Source: Diaporthe sp. PMI_573 (lineage: Eukaryota; Ascomycota; Sordariomycetes; Diaporthales; Diaporthaceae). From it: DNA of 64,000 nucleotides. The notes under the pieces are model-generated. The model saw nothing but the letters and a program-made list of their open reading frames with translations, was not told where the DNA came from and made no database searches. The translations under genes were made by a program, and so were the position numbers. Positions 24,742 to 36,200 of this stretch are shown here, one piece after another; the first letter of the stretch is position 1, and the number at the start of each line of letters is the position of its first letter. The stretch is taken from positions 620,001 to 684,000 of the forward strand of contig JAJTUP010000016.1 in assembly GCA_021399435.1 (NCBI GenBank), written 5' to 3'.

Positions 24742-25309
24742 GGCGACGGCCAAGACAGATCACGACTGCTGCGTGCGGTGGTGGACAGCCCAGTATTCAG
24801 TATGTTTACATGCTTCTTCGAGTTGCGTCCACCCAAGTGCCCGTGCTTTTGTTTTGACGGCCAGATCGTGATGAAGTCGACCGAGGAGCGAGCAACGTTA
24901 CAGCTCCAGCCACAGCATCTTCATCTGATTAGCGGACCGGCGATTATTTGCCGACGGGTATTGTTGAGGATGCATCGCAAGTGGAGGAGACGGGAACTGT
25001 CGCCGGAAATGATGTTGCACTCATGCCCTCGATATGCGGGGAGATCCTGATTTGACCATGCAGGATGCATGCGCGGTGTCTGCTTGAGAAGGAAGGGTTA
25101 GGGCCATTCGAATATGGGGGAGGGGAAAGGGGGTAGCTGCAGCTGGATCGTGCGACCCTAGTCAGGCACCTCATCCGCGGGAGGGTCGGATGTTTGGACA
25201 CGCCGACATCAACCAGGTCAAACGCTGCGTCGAGCAGCCTTGCTCAAGGTTTGACACCAACGTCAAGCACCAACCATTCGAACTGGTCTCGCCCTACACA
25301 GAATCTACC
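24742..25309. promoter_or_regulatory. divergent promoter region between GH3 and ABC transporter genes
   Basis: About 570 bp separate the two start codons, so control elements may be shared. I see no clear TATA box for either side and no other gene. Confidence 0.5.
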
Positions 25310-28218
25310 ATGGCCGGAGTTCAGCAGGGGCTGGAGGTCGCCTTCTACCTCTACCCTGTTGGGCTGTTCGCGACACTTTTGGGGTCGCAGTCCGTCCAGT
25401 ACTACCGGGAGCGACATGGTAGGCCGAGCCGCGACGCGAAGGCCGACGAGAAGAAGGCCGAGGCCACCCGACGCTTCTACGCCCGCCTGATCTGGTGCTT
25501 TCAACTCCTGCTGTCTCTCTTACTGGTAAGTCCGAATTGGCTCAAGAGAAACCTGCTCGACCGGGAGACCAACCAAGGCTGACCTCGTGCTCTCTCTCTC
25601 TCCAATACAGCTGGCCAGTATCGTGGTGGTCTCACGCGATGCAATCGCCGGCCACTCTGGCGGCCCTCAAGCTGCATTCCCCGACAGCGCATTTCTGGCA
25701 TCGTGCGTCGGCGCGCTGCTATACTTCCTAGCGGGCCTGCTGCCCGACCCAGAGGGACCATGGTCGCCAGTCGCTGCAAACGGCCACGCCTGGGTCACCG
25801 GTGTGCTGTTGGAAGCCGTCATCACCGCCGTCCTCAAGACCCAGCAGCCTGCAACTGGGCTCTCTCGAGATGTCGTGGATACTTTGTTCAGCCTGGGATT
25901 GGCAAGGATTGCCGTGCTTGTGGTCATGATCAGCCTCATGGCTCTCAGGCAGTACAAGCTGAGATCGTCTGAGCCGCAGTCAGCCCCGGAGGAACAACAG
26001 TCACTCCTTGGGAACGGCCAGGGGTTGGTGGCTGACTATGGTGGCGCACATGGCCATGGACATGGGCATATGCCCGCCATCAAGCCTGCTTATGGGAAGC
26101 CTCCAGGTGTTACAGGGACGGGCTGGCTCGACTACTTCGCCGGCTTCCGCGTCCTCTTCCCCTACCTGTGGTATGTGACACTACCAATCCCATCTGAACC
26201 TCTCTCTCGTTACTAATGCTCAGCAGGCCCAAGGACTCGCCCCTCTACCAAGCTATTGTGGTCATCTGCTTGATACTCCTCGTCTGTCAACGTGTCATTA
26301 ATGTTTTCGTTCCCGTTTATCTTGGTTACCTGGTCGATGCCCTAGGATACGGCCACATACCGTACAAAGAGATCGTTCTCTACGTCGTCTTCAGGGCTCT
26401 TCAGGGTAATCAGGGAGCCATTGGTGCGCTTCGCTCTGTTCTCTGGATACCTGTGTCGCAGTCCCTCTACCGGCGGCTGTCCTGCGCTGCCTTCGAACAT
26501 GTACTCGGCCTGTCACTGGAATTCCACCTGAGCAAGAAGACTGGAGAGGTGACGAGCGCACTCAGCCGTGGGGCTGCGATGAACACGTTCCTCGAGAATT
26601 TCCTCTTCCAGGTCTTCCCCATGGTCTTCGACATTTTCGTCGCTGGTATTTACTTCTTTGTCGTGTATGATGCTTTCTACACCATCATTGTGTTCTTTAT
26701 CATGTGGTCGTACATATTCCTCACCATCTACATGGCCAAATACCGCTCGAGGCAGAGGAGAGACATGGCTACCAAGAGCAGAGAGATGGATGCGGTCAAG
26801 ACCGATGCTATCATGGCTTTCGAGACAGTACAGCACAATTGCGCCGTCGTTCAGGAGACTGGACGATTCAGGTCCCATGTTCTGATTTATCAGAAGGCAG
26901 AACGCCTGGTGCAATGGTCGCTGAACGCGCTCAATCTCACCCAGAACTCGATCTTTTCCATTGGCACCGCCTTGCTCGTCGGCGTTTCGGCATACAAGAT
27001 CTCAATCGGCGAGCAAAAGGTCTCAGAATTCGTCACCCTGATTCTCTACTTTGCACAGCTCCAGGGGCCCCTGAACTTCTTCGGCACATACTACACGATG
27101 CTCCAAAACAATCTCATTGAGGCGGAGAGGATGCTTGATCTCGTGAGTGACCATTTTATCAACGTATCCATGGCAGATGCTAATCGTTCACAGTTCAAAG
27201 AGACTTCCGGCGTCATAGAAAAGCCTGGTGCAGTCAACCTTCCGTCCCCGAGAGGCGAAGTATCCTTCAACGATGTCCGGTTTTCCTATCAGGGCAAGAC
27301 TAAAGACCCAGCCCTCGACGGCGTCAGCTTCACAGTCGCCCCGGGCACGAAGACCGCTATTGTTGGGGAGTCCGGCAGCGGCAAATCCACCTCGCTCAAG
27401 CTGCTTTTCCGCTTCTATGATGTCGAAGACGGCTCGATCACTGTGGACGGGCACGACCTCAGGGATCTGAAGATCGACAGTCTCCGACGAAACATTGGTG
27501 TTGTGCCACAGGACACGGTCTTGTTCAATGCCACCATCATGTACAACCTGCTATACGCCAACGCCAACGCCACCCAGGAGGACGTCTACGAGGCATGCAA
27601 GGCGGCGAACATCCACGACCGCATTCTTGCCTTCCCAGATCAGTACGAGACCAAGGTTGGAGAGCGCGGTTTGAAACTGTCTGGTGGTGAACGCCAGAGG
27701 GTAAGTCTCTAATACCACCACACACTGCGCGCCGGTTGCGGGCGGTCTTGATGAGTTACGTGAACTGACACGTGGCTTGCTACAGATTGCTATCGCACGA
27801 GCGATCCTAAAAGACGCGCGTATCCTGCTCCTGGACGAGGCCACCGCTTCTCTGGACACTCACACGGAGAGGCTGATCCAGGATGCCTTGGAGCGAGTCA
27901 CCGCCGGACGGACGACAATCACGATTGCGTAAGTATACACGAACTTCCTAGTGCGAGCTGTTGCTGCGTGCACATTCTGTCTTACCACGTATGAACATGT
28001 TGCTGATGTAATGTAGCCATCGCCTTTCCACCATCACCACGTCCGACCAGATCGTGGTGCTCCACAAGGGCAAGATCGTTGAGCGCGGCAGCCACCATGA
28101 GCTGTTGGACCTTGGCGGTCGATACCATGCGATGTGGAAGAAGCAGACTACCATCGAAAAGAGGGACCAGGAGAAGGAAAAGTTGGGTGAAGCCTCGGAA
28201 GCGGAGCTCCAAGCATAG
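25310..28218 (+). CDS. hmt1: HMT1-type ABC half transporter (heavy-metal tolerance, vacuolar)
   Basis: Half-size ABCB transporter of 847 aa, related in layout to Schizosaccharomyces pombe Hmt1, a vacuolar membrane exporter of thiol-peptides or metal complexes. Six exons: 25310-25525, 25611-26170, 26227-27142, 27194-27700, 27786-27928, 28017-28218. An N-terminal hydrophobic extension of about five helices precedes a His-rich linker ([10 protein letters not shown]) and the six-helix ABC core. The core starts at [19 protein letters not shown]; coupling-helix text [19 protein letters not shown] is diagnostic. The nucleotide domain has Walker [10 protein letters not shown] (622-630), signature LSGGERQR, Walker [13 protein letters not shown] (Asp about 750) and H-loop AHRLST (His about 782). 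The last residues are charged. The assignment rests on the N-terminal extension plus ABCB core. An Atm1-type mitochondrial role is less likely because no transit peptide is visible. Confidence 0.93.
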
Positions 28219-28578
28219 GCTGTTGCTTCGGGGTGTGCTGCCCGTAGTTTCACATAGTTGTTCAAAAGTGGCGATAGATCATGATGTGACTGTAAACATA
28301 GACAATTATGTACAAATTTGTTAAAAAGAACACAATTTCTCTGGGTACATGAATCGCAAGGGGCAATTGACAAGTGCCAGGGAGTCTCAGCTGTGCCGCA
28401 TTTCGGTCAACAACAAGCCCCCGAGGTCCCAGGTGCCGAGGCGTACTTCAGAGCTTTGCCATGATCCCGCATGAGATATTATGGATTCCAGACGGCACTA
28501 AGGCATCCAACGACTCCAGTCACGGCCCTGGAGATGGCGGTGATTGGCGCATCGACTGACTAGCACCATCTGAATAGC

Positions 28579-28629
28579 ACCAACATGATTACTCACTATC
28601 CGGGTAGGGACCAACATGATTACTCGCTA
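28579..28629 (+). repeat. 20-bp direct repeat upstream of TATA element
   Basis: Two copies of ACCAACATGATTACTCRCTA, differing at one base, with start-to-start distance 31 bp (three helical turns). They lie just upstream of the TATATATT element, a layout expected for paired activator sites. Function is not known. Confidence 0.7.
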
Positions 28630-28637
28630 ATTTCCAC

Positions 28638-28645
28638 TATATATT
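28638..28645 (+). promoter_or_regulatory. TATA box of the alpha/beta hydrolase gene
   Basis: TATATATT in the context CCACTATATATTGTTAC, about 265 bp upstream of the start codon at 28905. That distance implies a leader of roughly 200 nt. Confidence 0.4.
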
Positions 28646-28904
28646 GTTACCTTGGCGCTCGGTCTCCTGCCTATATATCTACAAGACCGCCGGCCCAGGC
28701 GGTATACACTCACGAGGCCCTCACCTAGCCCCGCTGGAATCCACTGCTTACAAACTTCACTTCACCATCAACGGATATACCTCGCACTTCTCTACATTTC
28801 ACTCAGCCTCGTACTCACATAGCAGCACAGCGTTGTCCTCACGGAAATAAGCGCCCCTCATAATTACAAACAGCCCGCCTCCCTAGGATATTTACGCACC
28901 GAAG

Positions 28905-29836
28905 ATGTCGTCCAAGCCCACCTTCGTCCTCGTACCAGGCGCATGGCACCGCCCGGCCTGCTTCGACCAGATCAGGGCGTACCTCTCGGAGCACGGCTAC
29001 CCCACCGTGGCAGTCACAACCCCGACAGTCGGGTCCGACCCGCCGGCGACCACGATGGAGGTCGACATCGTCGCCGTCGAGGGGACCGTGCGCAAGGTCC
29101 TGGACGGCGGCGACGATGTGGTCTTGATGATGCACTCGTACGGCGGGGCCCCGGGGTCCCAGGCCGCGGGGAGGATCGCCGAGGGGCAGGCTGCTGCCTC
29201 TGGCGGGTCCGGGGATGGGAAGGGGAGGATCAAGAGGCTGATTTATGTTGCTGCGTTTGTGCCTATTGAGGGCCAGCCGTTGGGGTCGCCGGCGAGTGTG
29301 ATCCCTGGGTTTGTGCCTGAGTATATCGATATTGGGGAGGTAAGATGAATGGGGTTTCTAGCATTTCCATTTGAAAGGGTCCCCGGGACGAGGGCTATTC
29401 CGTCGGCTGTATTTCATGGAAACTATGAGTATTTTGTCGCTAACAATCAGCTGCAAAGGACGAAAACACCAGATTGAATGAGAAGGCGCTGGTGTGGATG
29501 TACGACGGCCTTCCGGAAGAGGAGCAGCGGAAGCAGCTCGAGGCAACCTCCACGCACCCTGGCGCACCGCTCTTGGAGCCAATCAAGCACGCTGGTTGGA
29601 GGTATATACCGTCCACTGCCGTTTACGCTACCAAGGACAAGCCGATTCCTCTGCAGTTTGCGGAATTCATGGTCAAGAGGGCCCAGACTGAGGAAGCCAG
29701 ACAGGGCGGTGTTCGAGCATTCACGGGTGAGCAGGGAGAGGTTTACATGGATTGCGGACACTGTGCGATGTTCTTCCTCGATGAAAAAGTGAAGGAGCTC
29801 GGGAAGATCTTGGTGGCTGCTGCAGAAGAGTCATGA
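28905..29836 (+). CDS. alpha/beta hydrolase
   Basis: Small serine hydrolase of 270 aa in two exons, 28905-29339 and 29459-29836; the intron is phase 0 with acceptor CTGCAAAG. The N-terminus FVLVPGAWHRPACFDQ is the oxyanion-loop pattern of the fungal AB-hydrolase group. The nucleophile elbow is MMHSYGG (Ser about 78). An Asp near residue 205 (ATKDKPIP) and a His near 246 (MDCGHCAMF) complete a triad. There is no signal peptide, so it is probably cytosolic. Relatives include esterase-like proteins near secondary-metabolite genes, but the substrate is unknown. The first exon is very GC-rich compared with the second. Its promoter carries a paired direct repeat. Confidence 0.88.
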
Positions 29837-30185
29837 GATATACCCTAGTGCTCGCTCGCTCTCAGTTCTGGTGGCGTCTCATCATTTCAGATATCCGAGG
29901 ACCATGGTACATGCATTCAATTGTCTCCCAGTTGCAGTCGAAAGATGGCTGCAATTGTGCAACGATTGCTTTTTTAGATGATTCGATATCTTTAGAAGGA
30001 GCCGAATCATTTCATCTAGCTGCGAAAATTCACGGAGTGGGCTCCTATGCAGAAGCAAGGCAGACAAAGGAGACCCGTGGGAAAGAAACATAGACTGCTT
30101 CAGCGCCTTGCAACTGCCGTTCTCATGACCTAGGCCTTCTCCACACCTGGCCGCTCCAAGTTAAGGCTGGTTCAAGGTAGGAATG
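29837..30185. other. convergent 3' intergenic region
   Basis: Short stretch between two converging genes. It has only 3' ends of transcripts and no supported gene. Confidence 0.6.
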
Positions 30186-32514
30186 TCAACCGCTGGCGTT
30201 ATGACCATCAAGATGTTTCCCCATACAGAGAGACTCGTACCCCAATGTCAACAACGGGTTAGGTGCCGCCGTGTAGCGCTCCTCCCAATGGGCTGATGAC
30301 TGACTGTCCGTCAACTCATGCGGTCCATATTCCTCTCCGTCAGATAGCTGCGTCTCCGTTGTCTTGCTATTTAGTTCCGCCTGGTCGATGGTGAGCTGGT
30401 CGTGCTTCCTAGCCACGTTGATGCCCTGGTCCCGCTTGAAGAAGTTGTTCGCGTCCCACAGGCGCTTGACCTGCTCCAACTTGTCCCGGTTGTTACCGTA
30501 GTAGGCCTTCATGTGGTCGTTGAGGGCTATGCTCGCATCTGGGAAGTTGGCGAAGGCGGCCTTGCCCGCGATCGAGAACTGCCGCAGCCTGTGCTTGAAC
30601 TTGTCGGCGAAGCCGCGCATGTCCATCTCCAGCCACTTGTCCGCCCACTGGACCATGATGTACGTGTGGAAAATAGCGTCGCGCCAGCGGAAGGCTGTCG
30701 CATTCCTTTGCGGCCTGGTTGTCTCGCCTCCGGCATGGATGAATGTGACCTCGCATAGGCCTACTTTTTCTCCAGCAAAGAGCACTTTGAAGGCCTCCAG
30801 CTCTTCCTTCACGATGGCGGTTATCTTTGCGATTTGAGTGGGCTCATTCGTGAAACAAAAAGAATGGAAAATGCGGAAACTGCTGTTGATTGGAGTAGAC
30901 ATTTTCGTTTCCTCGTCCCACTGAGCTGCAAGAGACTCATGCAGGAAACGAGAACTTTGTTCCTCGAGGGCTCGGCGCGTGAGCTGCTTTGACAGGTCCG
31001 CGTTCAGGACGCCCTTCTTGATCACCTTGTCGAATTCCTCTTGGCGGCCGTCGAAGTAGGTAAGAAAGCGGATCGCAATGTCTCCGTTGTGAACCTGAAC
31101 ATCGGAAAACCAGGAGGTATCAATCGTCATTCGTTGTGGCCAGTCGTATGTGTAAAAGCTGTTCATCGTAGCGAGCCATGGGCTACTCTCTTCGCCAAGT
31201 CCAAAGAAACCTCGCCGGCTTCGATCAACAGTCGGAAACCATGTGTGTCTCCCAGCGACGATCTGAGTGTTTTTGCCATCGTTACCTGTTAACTTGTGGA
31301 CCGCAATCTTGATCTCAACCACGACGCCGAAGTTTCCACCGCCAGCACCGCATAAAGCCCAAAATAGTTGGCCTATGATTGCGTTAACAAAGGTTTCTCG
31401 ATTCTTGTGTCCTGTGAGTGATTGCAGAAGACAGAAAAGCCTCGCTTTCGTGTTCCCAAGAGGAAACCCTGGTAGTTGTTTTCAGGAGTAAGGGAATAAT
31501 CTTTAGGGACCTACCCTCTTCTTTTTCCGGATCATCCTCCGGCTTGAGGACATAGACTTCGCCATCCGCGGTGACAATAGTTATCTCGTTCAAACAGTCG
31601 ACTGCCATGCCGTATTGTCTACTGAATGGACCTATGCCTCCGCCCAGTACATGTCCACTCACACCGACACTAGGGGAACGGCTGCCGTTGACCATGAGCC
31701 CTTCTTCTTCAACGACCAGGTATTGGTACACATGTCCCCACAGGGCACCACCTTGGATAATCATTTCCCTTGCCTCGCTATTTGCTGTTAGTGCCATGTG
31801 CGAGTAGTTCGGTTTCACGATTCCAAAGGGAAAAAAAGGAAAAGAAATCTGGAAAGAACGTATAATGGGTGTGACAAGACGACTCAGGTACCAACAGTCG
31901 GACACGTACTAATCGTAAGTCACCTTGTTCATATTCTTCAAGTCCAGCATTATCCCCTCTTTCGGGAACGAAGAGCCAATGCATGAATGTCCACCATTCT
32001 TGATCGTAAGAGGCAATTTCCGCGCGACCGCCTCCTGCACAATGGTCTGGACTTGTCCGGTATTTTGTGGCTGAACGACGTACTGCGGCCGTGCAAACCG
32101 GTGCAACAGGTTGGAAGACGCGACGGCACGTTCGAACTCCAAGTCGCAGGATACAAACACCTGAATATCCTCCGCTTGGAGCTGGGCAGTAAGATCGGGG
32201 TCCCGAGACCGGGTTCGCGTAGGCTGTAGCATCCTCGTCTTCGTCGGCTTCGTGACTCTGTTGTTATCTTTTGGTTTGTTGTTCGTTCTCCTACGAGTAG
32301 ACCTGTCGTTTGACTTGGGCGTGGCAGGTGCTTTAGGGGTGATTTGTTTCGGAGCCTGAGGGGTGATATTCGGAGCCTGAGGGGTGATATTCGGAGCCTG
32401 AGGGGTGATATTCGGAGCCTGAGGGGTGATATTCGGAGCTGCCTTCTCGGGTGTCACCAGTCCCTGTTGTTCAGGCGTTGGTGGCTTGCCTGAGGTGGTC
32501 GGTTTCGGCCCCAT
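30186..32514 (-). CDS. berberine-bridge-enzyme-like FAD oxidase
   Basis: FAD-linked oxidase (FAD_binding_4 plus BBE domains, CAZy AA7-like), 697 aa from the ATG at 32514. Exons: 32514-31910, 31777-31515, 31411-30186. A low-complexity N-terminus has four copies of the heptad APNITPQ and a basic stretch. The FAD domain then has TIKNGGHSCIGSSF (His for the 8-alpha bond), GGALWGHVY, VGVSGHVLGGGIGPFSRQYG and FWALCGAGGGNFGVV. The BBE signature AYYGNNRDKLEQVKRLWD with NNFFKRDQGIN lies near the C-terminus, followed by an about 70-residue acidic tail. In NGSRSPSVGVSG a serine replaces the cysteine that forms the second flavin bond in bicovalent family members, so this copy is probably monocovalent. 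The frame stays open upstream of 32514 with a Cys-rich sequence, so a further 5' exon with a signal peptide is possible. Confidence 0.88.
32351..32434. repeat. four perfect 21-bp tandem repeats inside the BBE-like gene
   Basis: Unit GGAGCCTGAGGGGTGATATT plus one C on the plus strand, four identical copies. It is read on the minus strand as the repeating heptad APNITPQ. Perfect identity and a length divisible by three suggest recent expansion kept in frame. Confidence 0.95.
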
Positions 32515-35126
32515 CGTGAGAGGTGTTTTTGGCACACAGAGAGGGGCAGGTTGGTCTCTGGTGAAACAGTCCGGGGGAATGTCGCATGCCTCAGCGCTCG
32601 AGCATCTACCAGAACGAGAGCGACAAAAGAGAACCGGGGCGGCACGCTTTTGTTTCCAAAACCCGGGCTATACAGGTAAGTTATACTGTGGAGGAGAAAT
32701 GGTAGTGCAGGTCTTTGTTACGGAACCAAAGGGAGGCGCCATTCGACTCGTATGCCTGCTTCATTTGATCAAAGAAAAGAGGAATCTGACGCGAACGGAA
32801 TTTTCGCATTCACTGACTCCAAGTCCATTTGCAGCTGAATCCTTGGTTCAAATGTCCCCGGCTTTCATTCCTGGCCTATCATCAATGCTTTGGAGACATC
32901 AAGTACGACTGCACCAAATGCTTGTCATTCTCTGAGATAGATTGTTCCAAACTCCCGCAAATATAAACAAAGCCGGCTGTCCCGTGGAGGCGGGCGCCCC
33001 TTCAGGTATGGTGGGAGAATGTCAGAGCCAGTGCTTGTCGCAACTTATCCTGAACTGACTATAAGATCAGCCTGTGTACCTTGTTAAGACTGCTTATCTG
33101 TGCGAGGGACTTGGAATGAACAGAAGTAGAGCACTATGCTCTCATCCGCGAGGGAAGCTAGAGGGGCGTTATGTAGGTAGCCACAATGTTGTAGTAAGAA
33201 ACCACAGATGATGGCAAAGGCCTTACTACCTAGAAGAGGCATATAAAACTTTCTGATGGCCACGGCCTCTCGTTGATTCAAATATTCTTACTCGCGGCTA
33301 CTTGCACAAAATGTTAAGGTCTCCCTCCCATGTAGTCTCAGAATAGCTCAAGACAAGACTGCAAAGCCTAAGAATACTTGATGCTACCATTGACGGCCAC
33401 AAGTGGTTGACACACACACACAGAGACAGATACATCTGTTTAGGATTACGAGCCAGATTGCGCGTATCACGTCCATATCACCCTCTGGGCTCCCTGCAGC
33501 CGTCCATATTCATAGCCTGGTGGTTCCTGCAGAAACTTTTCGTCAAGTCCCCCGTCTTCCGAATCATCGCTATCCTCTCCCTGCTTGCTCCGCTGGGTCT
33601 ACAACGACTTCTGCAGTTACTTGGCCGTCAGGAGGGGATGCACACTGTCGACTTTCTTCGGCTGTTACCGGCCCAAGGCTCTGCTATTTATGTCAAATTA
33701 CGCACATCTTCCGGGTCGAAGTCTTCGGGGCCCCCTTGCTGGACCCAATGTTCGAGCCCTATAGTAGACAGCTGTTCGACCTCCCACCGCGAGGACAATC
33801 GTTCCACAATCCTCGGCCTCGCACCCCAGCGCCAAGCCAACCAGTGGGCCAGTCCCGACACCGAGGCTGGAAAAGTTGTCATCCTGGAGCGCGATGCCGC
33901 AGAGAACCCCAAGACGCTAGTCATGAGTGGGGCAGTGTTTTGTGGAAGGCCAGCTGCGCGTCCTCAAGGGCCGCCTGCCCGCCCGTGCTGAGCGCATCGT
34001 CGACGCCACTGTGTGGTTCCGCACCTGCCTGAGGACGGTGAGAACGCCGACCCTGCTGGTGACCCGGCTGCCCCAATTGCTCGGGCGCCGGGCCCCAGTA
34101 AAGCATCACTCTTCTCTCCTGTCACGGAGCCCATGTCTTTCATGTTTGAGGGTGTTCTAGAGTGCAGGACTTTAGGATCCGTAGCAGGACTACTCAGTCA
34201 AGTAATACTCAGTGCCAACTGTGCCATATACAGACCTTGGAAATTTTGTGCCAAGTGAAAAGCATTTTAAAGACGAGGAAGTCACCAACTTCTGGACGCG
34301 GCAGGTTGCAAGCCCTTAAGACTTAGGTCAAGTTGGAATGGTTTGAATACGACCCTCGTAGCGCTGGCTTGGGCCTTTTCGGAGCCAAGCCCAGTCATGT
34401 TCAGTTTCTCAGTAATTCGACGGATAAAAAGAGCAATGCTGTCCTAATAGCCAATCGCACGTGCGTGTCTGACTGGCTCTGTGACATCTGCGTAAACCCA
34501 TGGCCATTAGCACCACCAAAAATTTTGGTCTTCATCGTATGACTGATTGCCCGGCTCGTCATAGCAGATTAATCTTTGGCTACTTGTATTGACGGTCTAC
34601 GGCGCCGCTGGGAGCAGTTCGCTCTAGCCTCGTCTGTGCAGCTTCACAAGGCTGTCACTGTTTTCTGGGCCACCTGCCACCATTGTGTTCAAAATCTATT
34701 ACTAATAGCATCGATTTTTTTTAACCCCAAAAAATTAGCTGCGTGTTTAAGCGTTTACCATTGTATGAAGGGAATGCGTACTGTTTATAAAGCATATGTA
34801 TACGTCTTAAAAACGAGACCGCCATCCCACTTAGCACCACGGAATGATTCCTGAAAGCCCCCGCCTCTAGTTGGTCACTAGCGCCAGTGTCGGCAATCTA
34901 CCAAGGTACCTAGACGCCTGGGCCAGGCACCAGCAACCAGGCATCTTTTTCTCGTTTTGTGGGCTATAACTACTGCTTCGCACCTTCTCGCCCACAACTT
35001 TGGGGAAAGGAACGACCATCACCGTCGATCAGCAGCACATCTCCACTCGACACGCAAACACCACCAGAAGAACCTGCATCGTCAGCACCATCTTCCACAA
35101 CCACTTACCCCACCCGTACTCTGTCC
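32515..35126. other. intergenic region with possible upstream exon and decayed gene
   Basis: Just right of the BBE-like start, the minus strand stays open for about 50 codons with a Cys-rich reading (FCRSRSGRCSSAEACDIPPDC) and could be exon sequence of that gene. Further right (about 33.4-34.3 kb) is a block of protein-like text broken over frames. The rest is AT-rich DNA with no supported gene. Confidence 0.45.
33407..34258 (+). pseudogene. possible decayed protein-coding gene
   Basis: Protein-like segments appear in succession but in different frames. One frame has a hydrophobic stretch (KSPVFRIIAILSLLAPLGLQ) and DTEAGKVVILERDAAENPKT. Another gives QLRVLKGRLPARAERIVDATVWF, and a third ENADPAGDPAAPIARAPGPSK followed by ASLFSPVTEPMSFMFEGVLE. 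GC content is higher than in the flanking AT-rich DNA. No family is recognised and no set of introns I tried joins these into one frame. A gene with unrecognised introns, or chance GC-rich open frames, are alternatives. Confidence 0.3.
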
Positions 35127-36200
35127 ATGGCTTCCTCAAGACCCGCCGACATGCTTTGCGACAGCAGCGGCGGCAGCAACACGAGGAAAACCCTCGGCGA
35201 GATCGTAAACCGCTCAACAGCTCCTTGTCACACGCCAGGCCCCTACGTCGAGGAAATGGTGCTGGACCTGCCCGTTAACTGGACACGTGGTACGCCCTCC
35301 GAGGAGCGAGTTCTCTTTACTGTCACCAAAGTCTTCGAAGTCGCTATGTCGCCTGTAATGGAGGTACAATGGGCCTCGAGCTCCGGAAAGGCGCGAACGG
35401 CCATCCTCAAGCTCTTTGATCGGCGCTATGGTCACGAGAGTCGTTGGTGGAGAGAAATGTGCCACAGCCCCAGCGTGGAGGCTTGTTGGCAGCGATACGT
35501 GCAGTCGGGGCAAGCACCAGGGTTCTTCGAATACATCAAGGAAATGGACAAGAAGGGGCGCCGATGGTTCATCGATCCACTGGAAGGCGAGGAGGACACC
35601 GCCGACACATGGGAGATGACCGCAAAGAAAGAGGGCCTGTTGCAGTATCGGCTTCTCCAGAGTCTGAAGACTGAGATCCGGGCTTATGAACACCTCGAGA
35701 AGCTGCAAGGCAAATGCGTACCACTCTTCTACGGAACGATATCTTTCTCCCTCGCACCGCTTGGGTTGGACCCACAATTCTTTCGCATCGGTGGCATCCT
35801 CACCCAGCACATTGACGGCTTTACATTGGACAGCCTACTGGAGATGGAGGAGGCGTCGCCAGATGTTGATTACCAAGGGTTGGTTCAGCGTGTGGTGGAG
35901 GTTGCTGAGGATGTTAACACGTGTGGCGTTGTTAATCTTGACTGCGTTCCTCACAACATGATCGTCCAAACAGGCTCCATGCAGCCATTTGAGTTCGATT
36001 TCTCCCAATGCTCTTTCAGGGAGGACTTCGCCAGCGAGGACGAATACAATGAATATGTCAGGTATTGCGGCAACCCCGTTGGTTTCGGAGCCGTCGTGGC
36101 TAAGAGACTGAACAGAAAGTTCAAACTTGGGATTGGCATCAAGTATGGTCCATGGATTGGCACCGCGACCATTGATTTGACCTGGAAGGACCATATTTGA
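35127..36200 (+). CDS. protein-kinase-like fold protein, atypical
   Basis: Single-exon protein of 357 aa from the ATG at 35127. It shows a protein-kinase/phosphotransferase-like layout: an N-lobe beta region (RTAILKLFDRRYG, where the Lys could be the ATP-binding one), TEIRAYEHLEKLQGKCVPLFYG as the helix-C and hinge approach, and VVNLDCVPHNMIVQ in the catalytic-loop position (about 269-282). EFDFSQC stands where DFG would be. Classical HRD is therefore altered, with Asp-Cys-Val-Pro-His-Asn. Fungal genomes have expanded sets of such uncharacterised kinase-like proteins, some in the self/non-self or secondary-metabolism setting. No signal peptide. Activity cannot be predicted. Confidence 0.8.
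   Translation: MASSRPADMLCDSSGGSNTRKTLGEIVNRSTAPCHTPGPYVEEMVLDLPVNWTRGTPSEERVLFTVTKVFEVAMSPVMEVQWASSSGKARTAILKLFDRRYGHESRWWREMCHSPSVEACWQRYVQSGQAPGFFEYIKEMDKKGRRWFIDPLEGEEDTADTWEMTAKKEGLLQYRLLQSLKTEIRAYEHLEKLQGKCVPLFYGTISFSLAPLGLDPQFFRIGGILTQHIDGFTLDSLLEMEEASPDVDYQGLVQRVVEVAEDVNTCGVVNLDCVPHNMIVQTGSMQPFEFDFSQCSFREDFASEDEYNEYVRYCGNPVGFGAVVAKRLNRKFKLGIGIKYGPWIGTATIDLTWKDHI

Larger units (their letters stand above)
28219..28904. promoter_or_regulatory. promoter region of the alpha/beta hydrolase gene
   Basis: Intergenic. Contains a near-perfect 20-bp direct repeat 31 bp apart (28579-28598 and 28610-28629), a TATATATT element at 28638-28645 and a C/A-rich leader up to the ATG at 28905. Confidence 0.55.
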
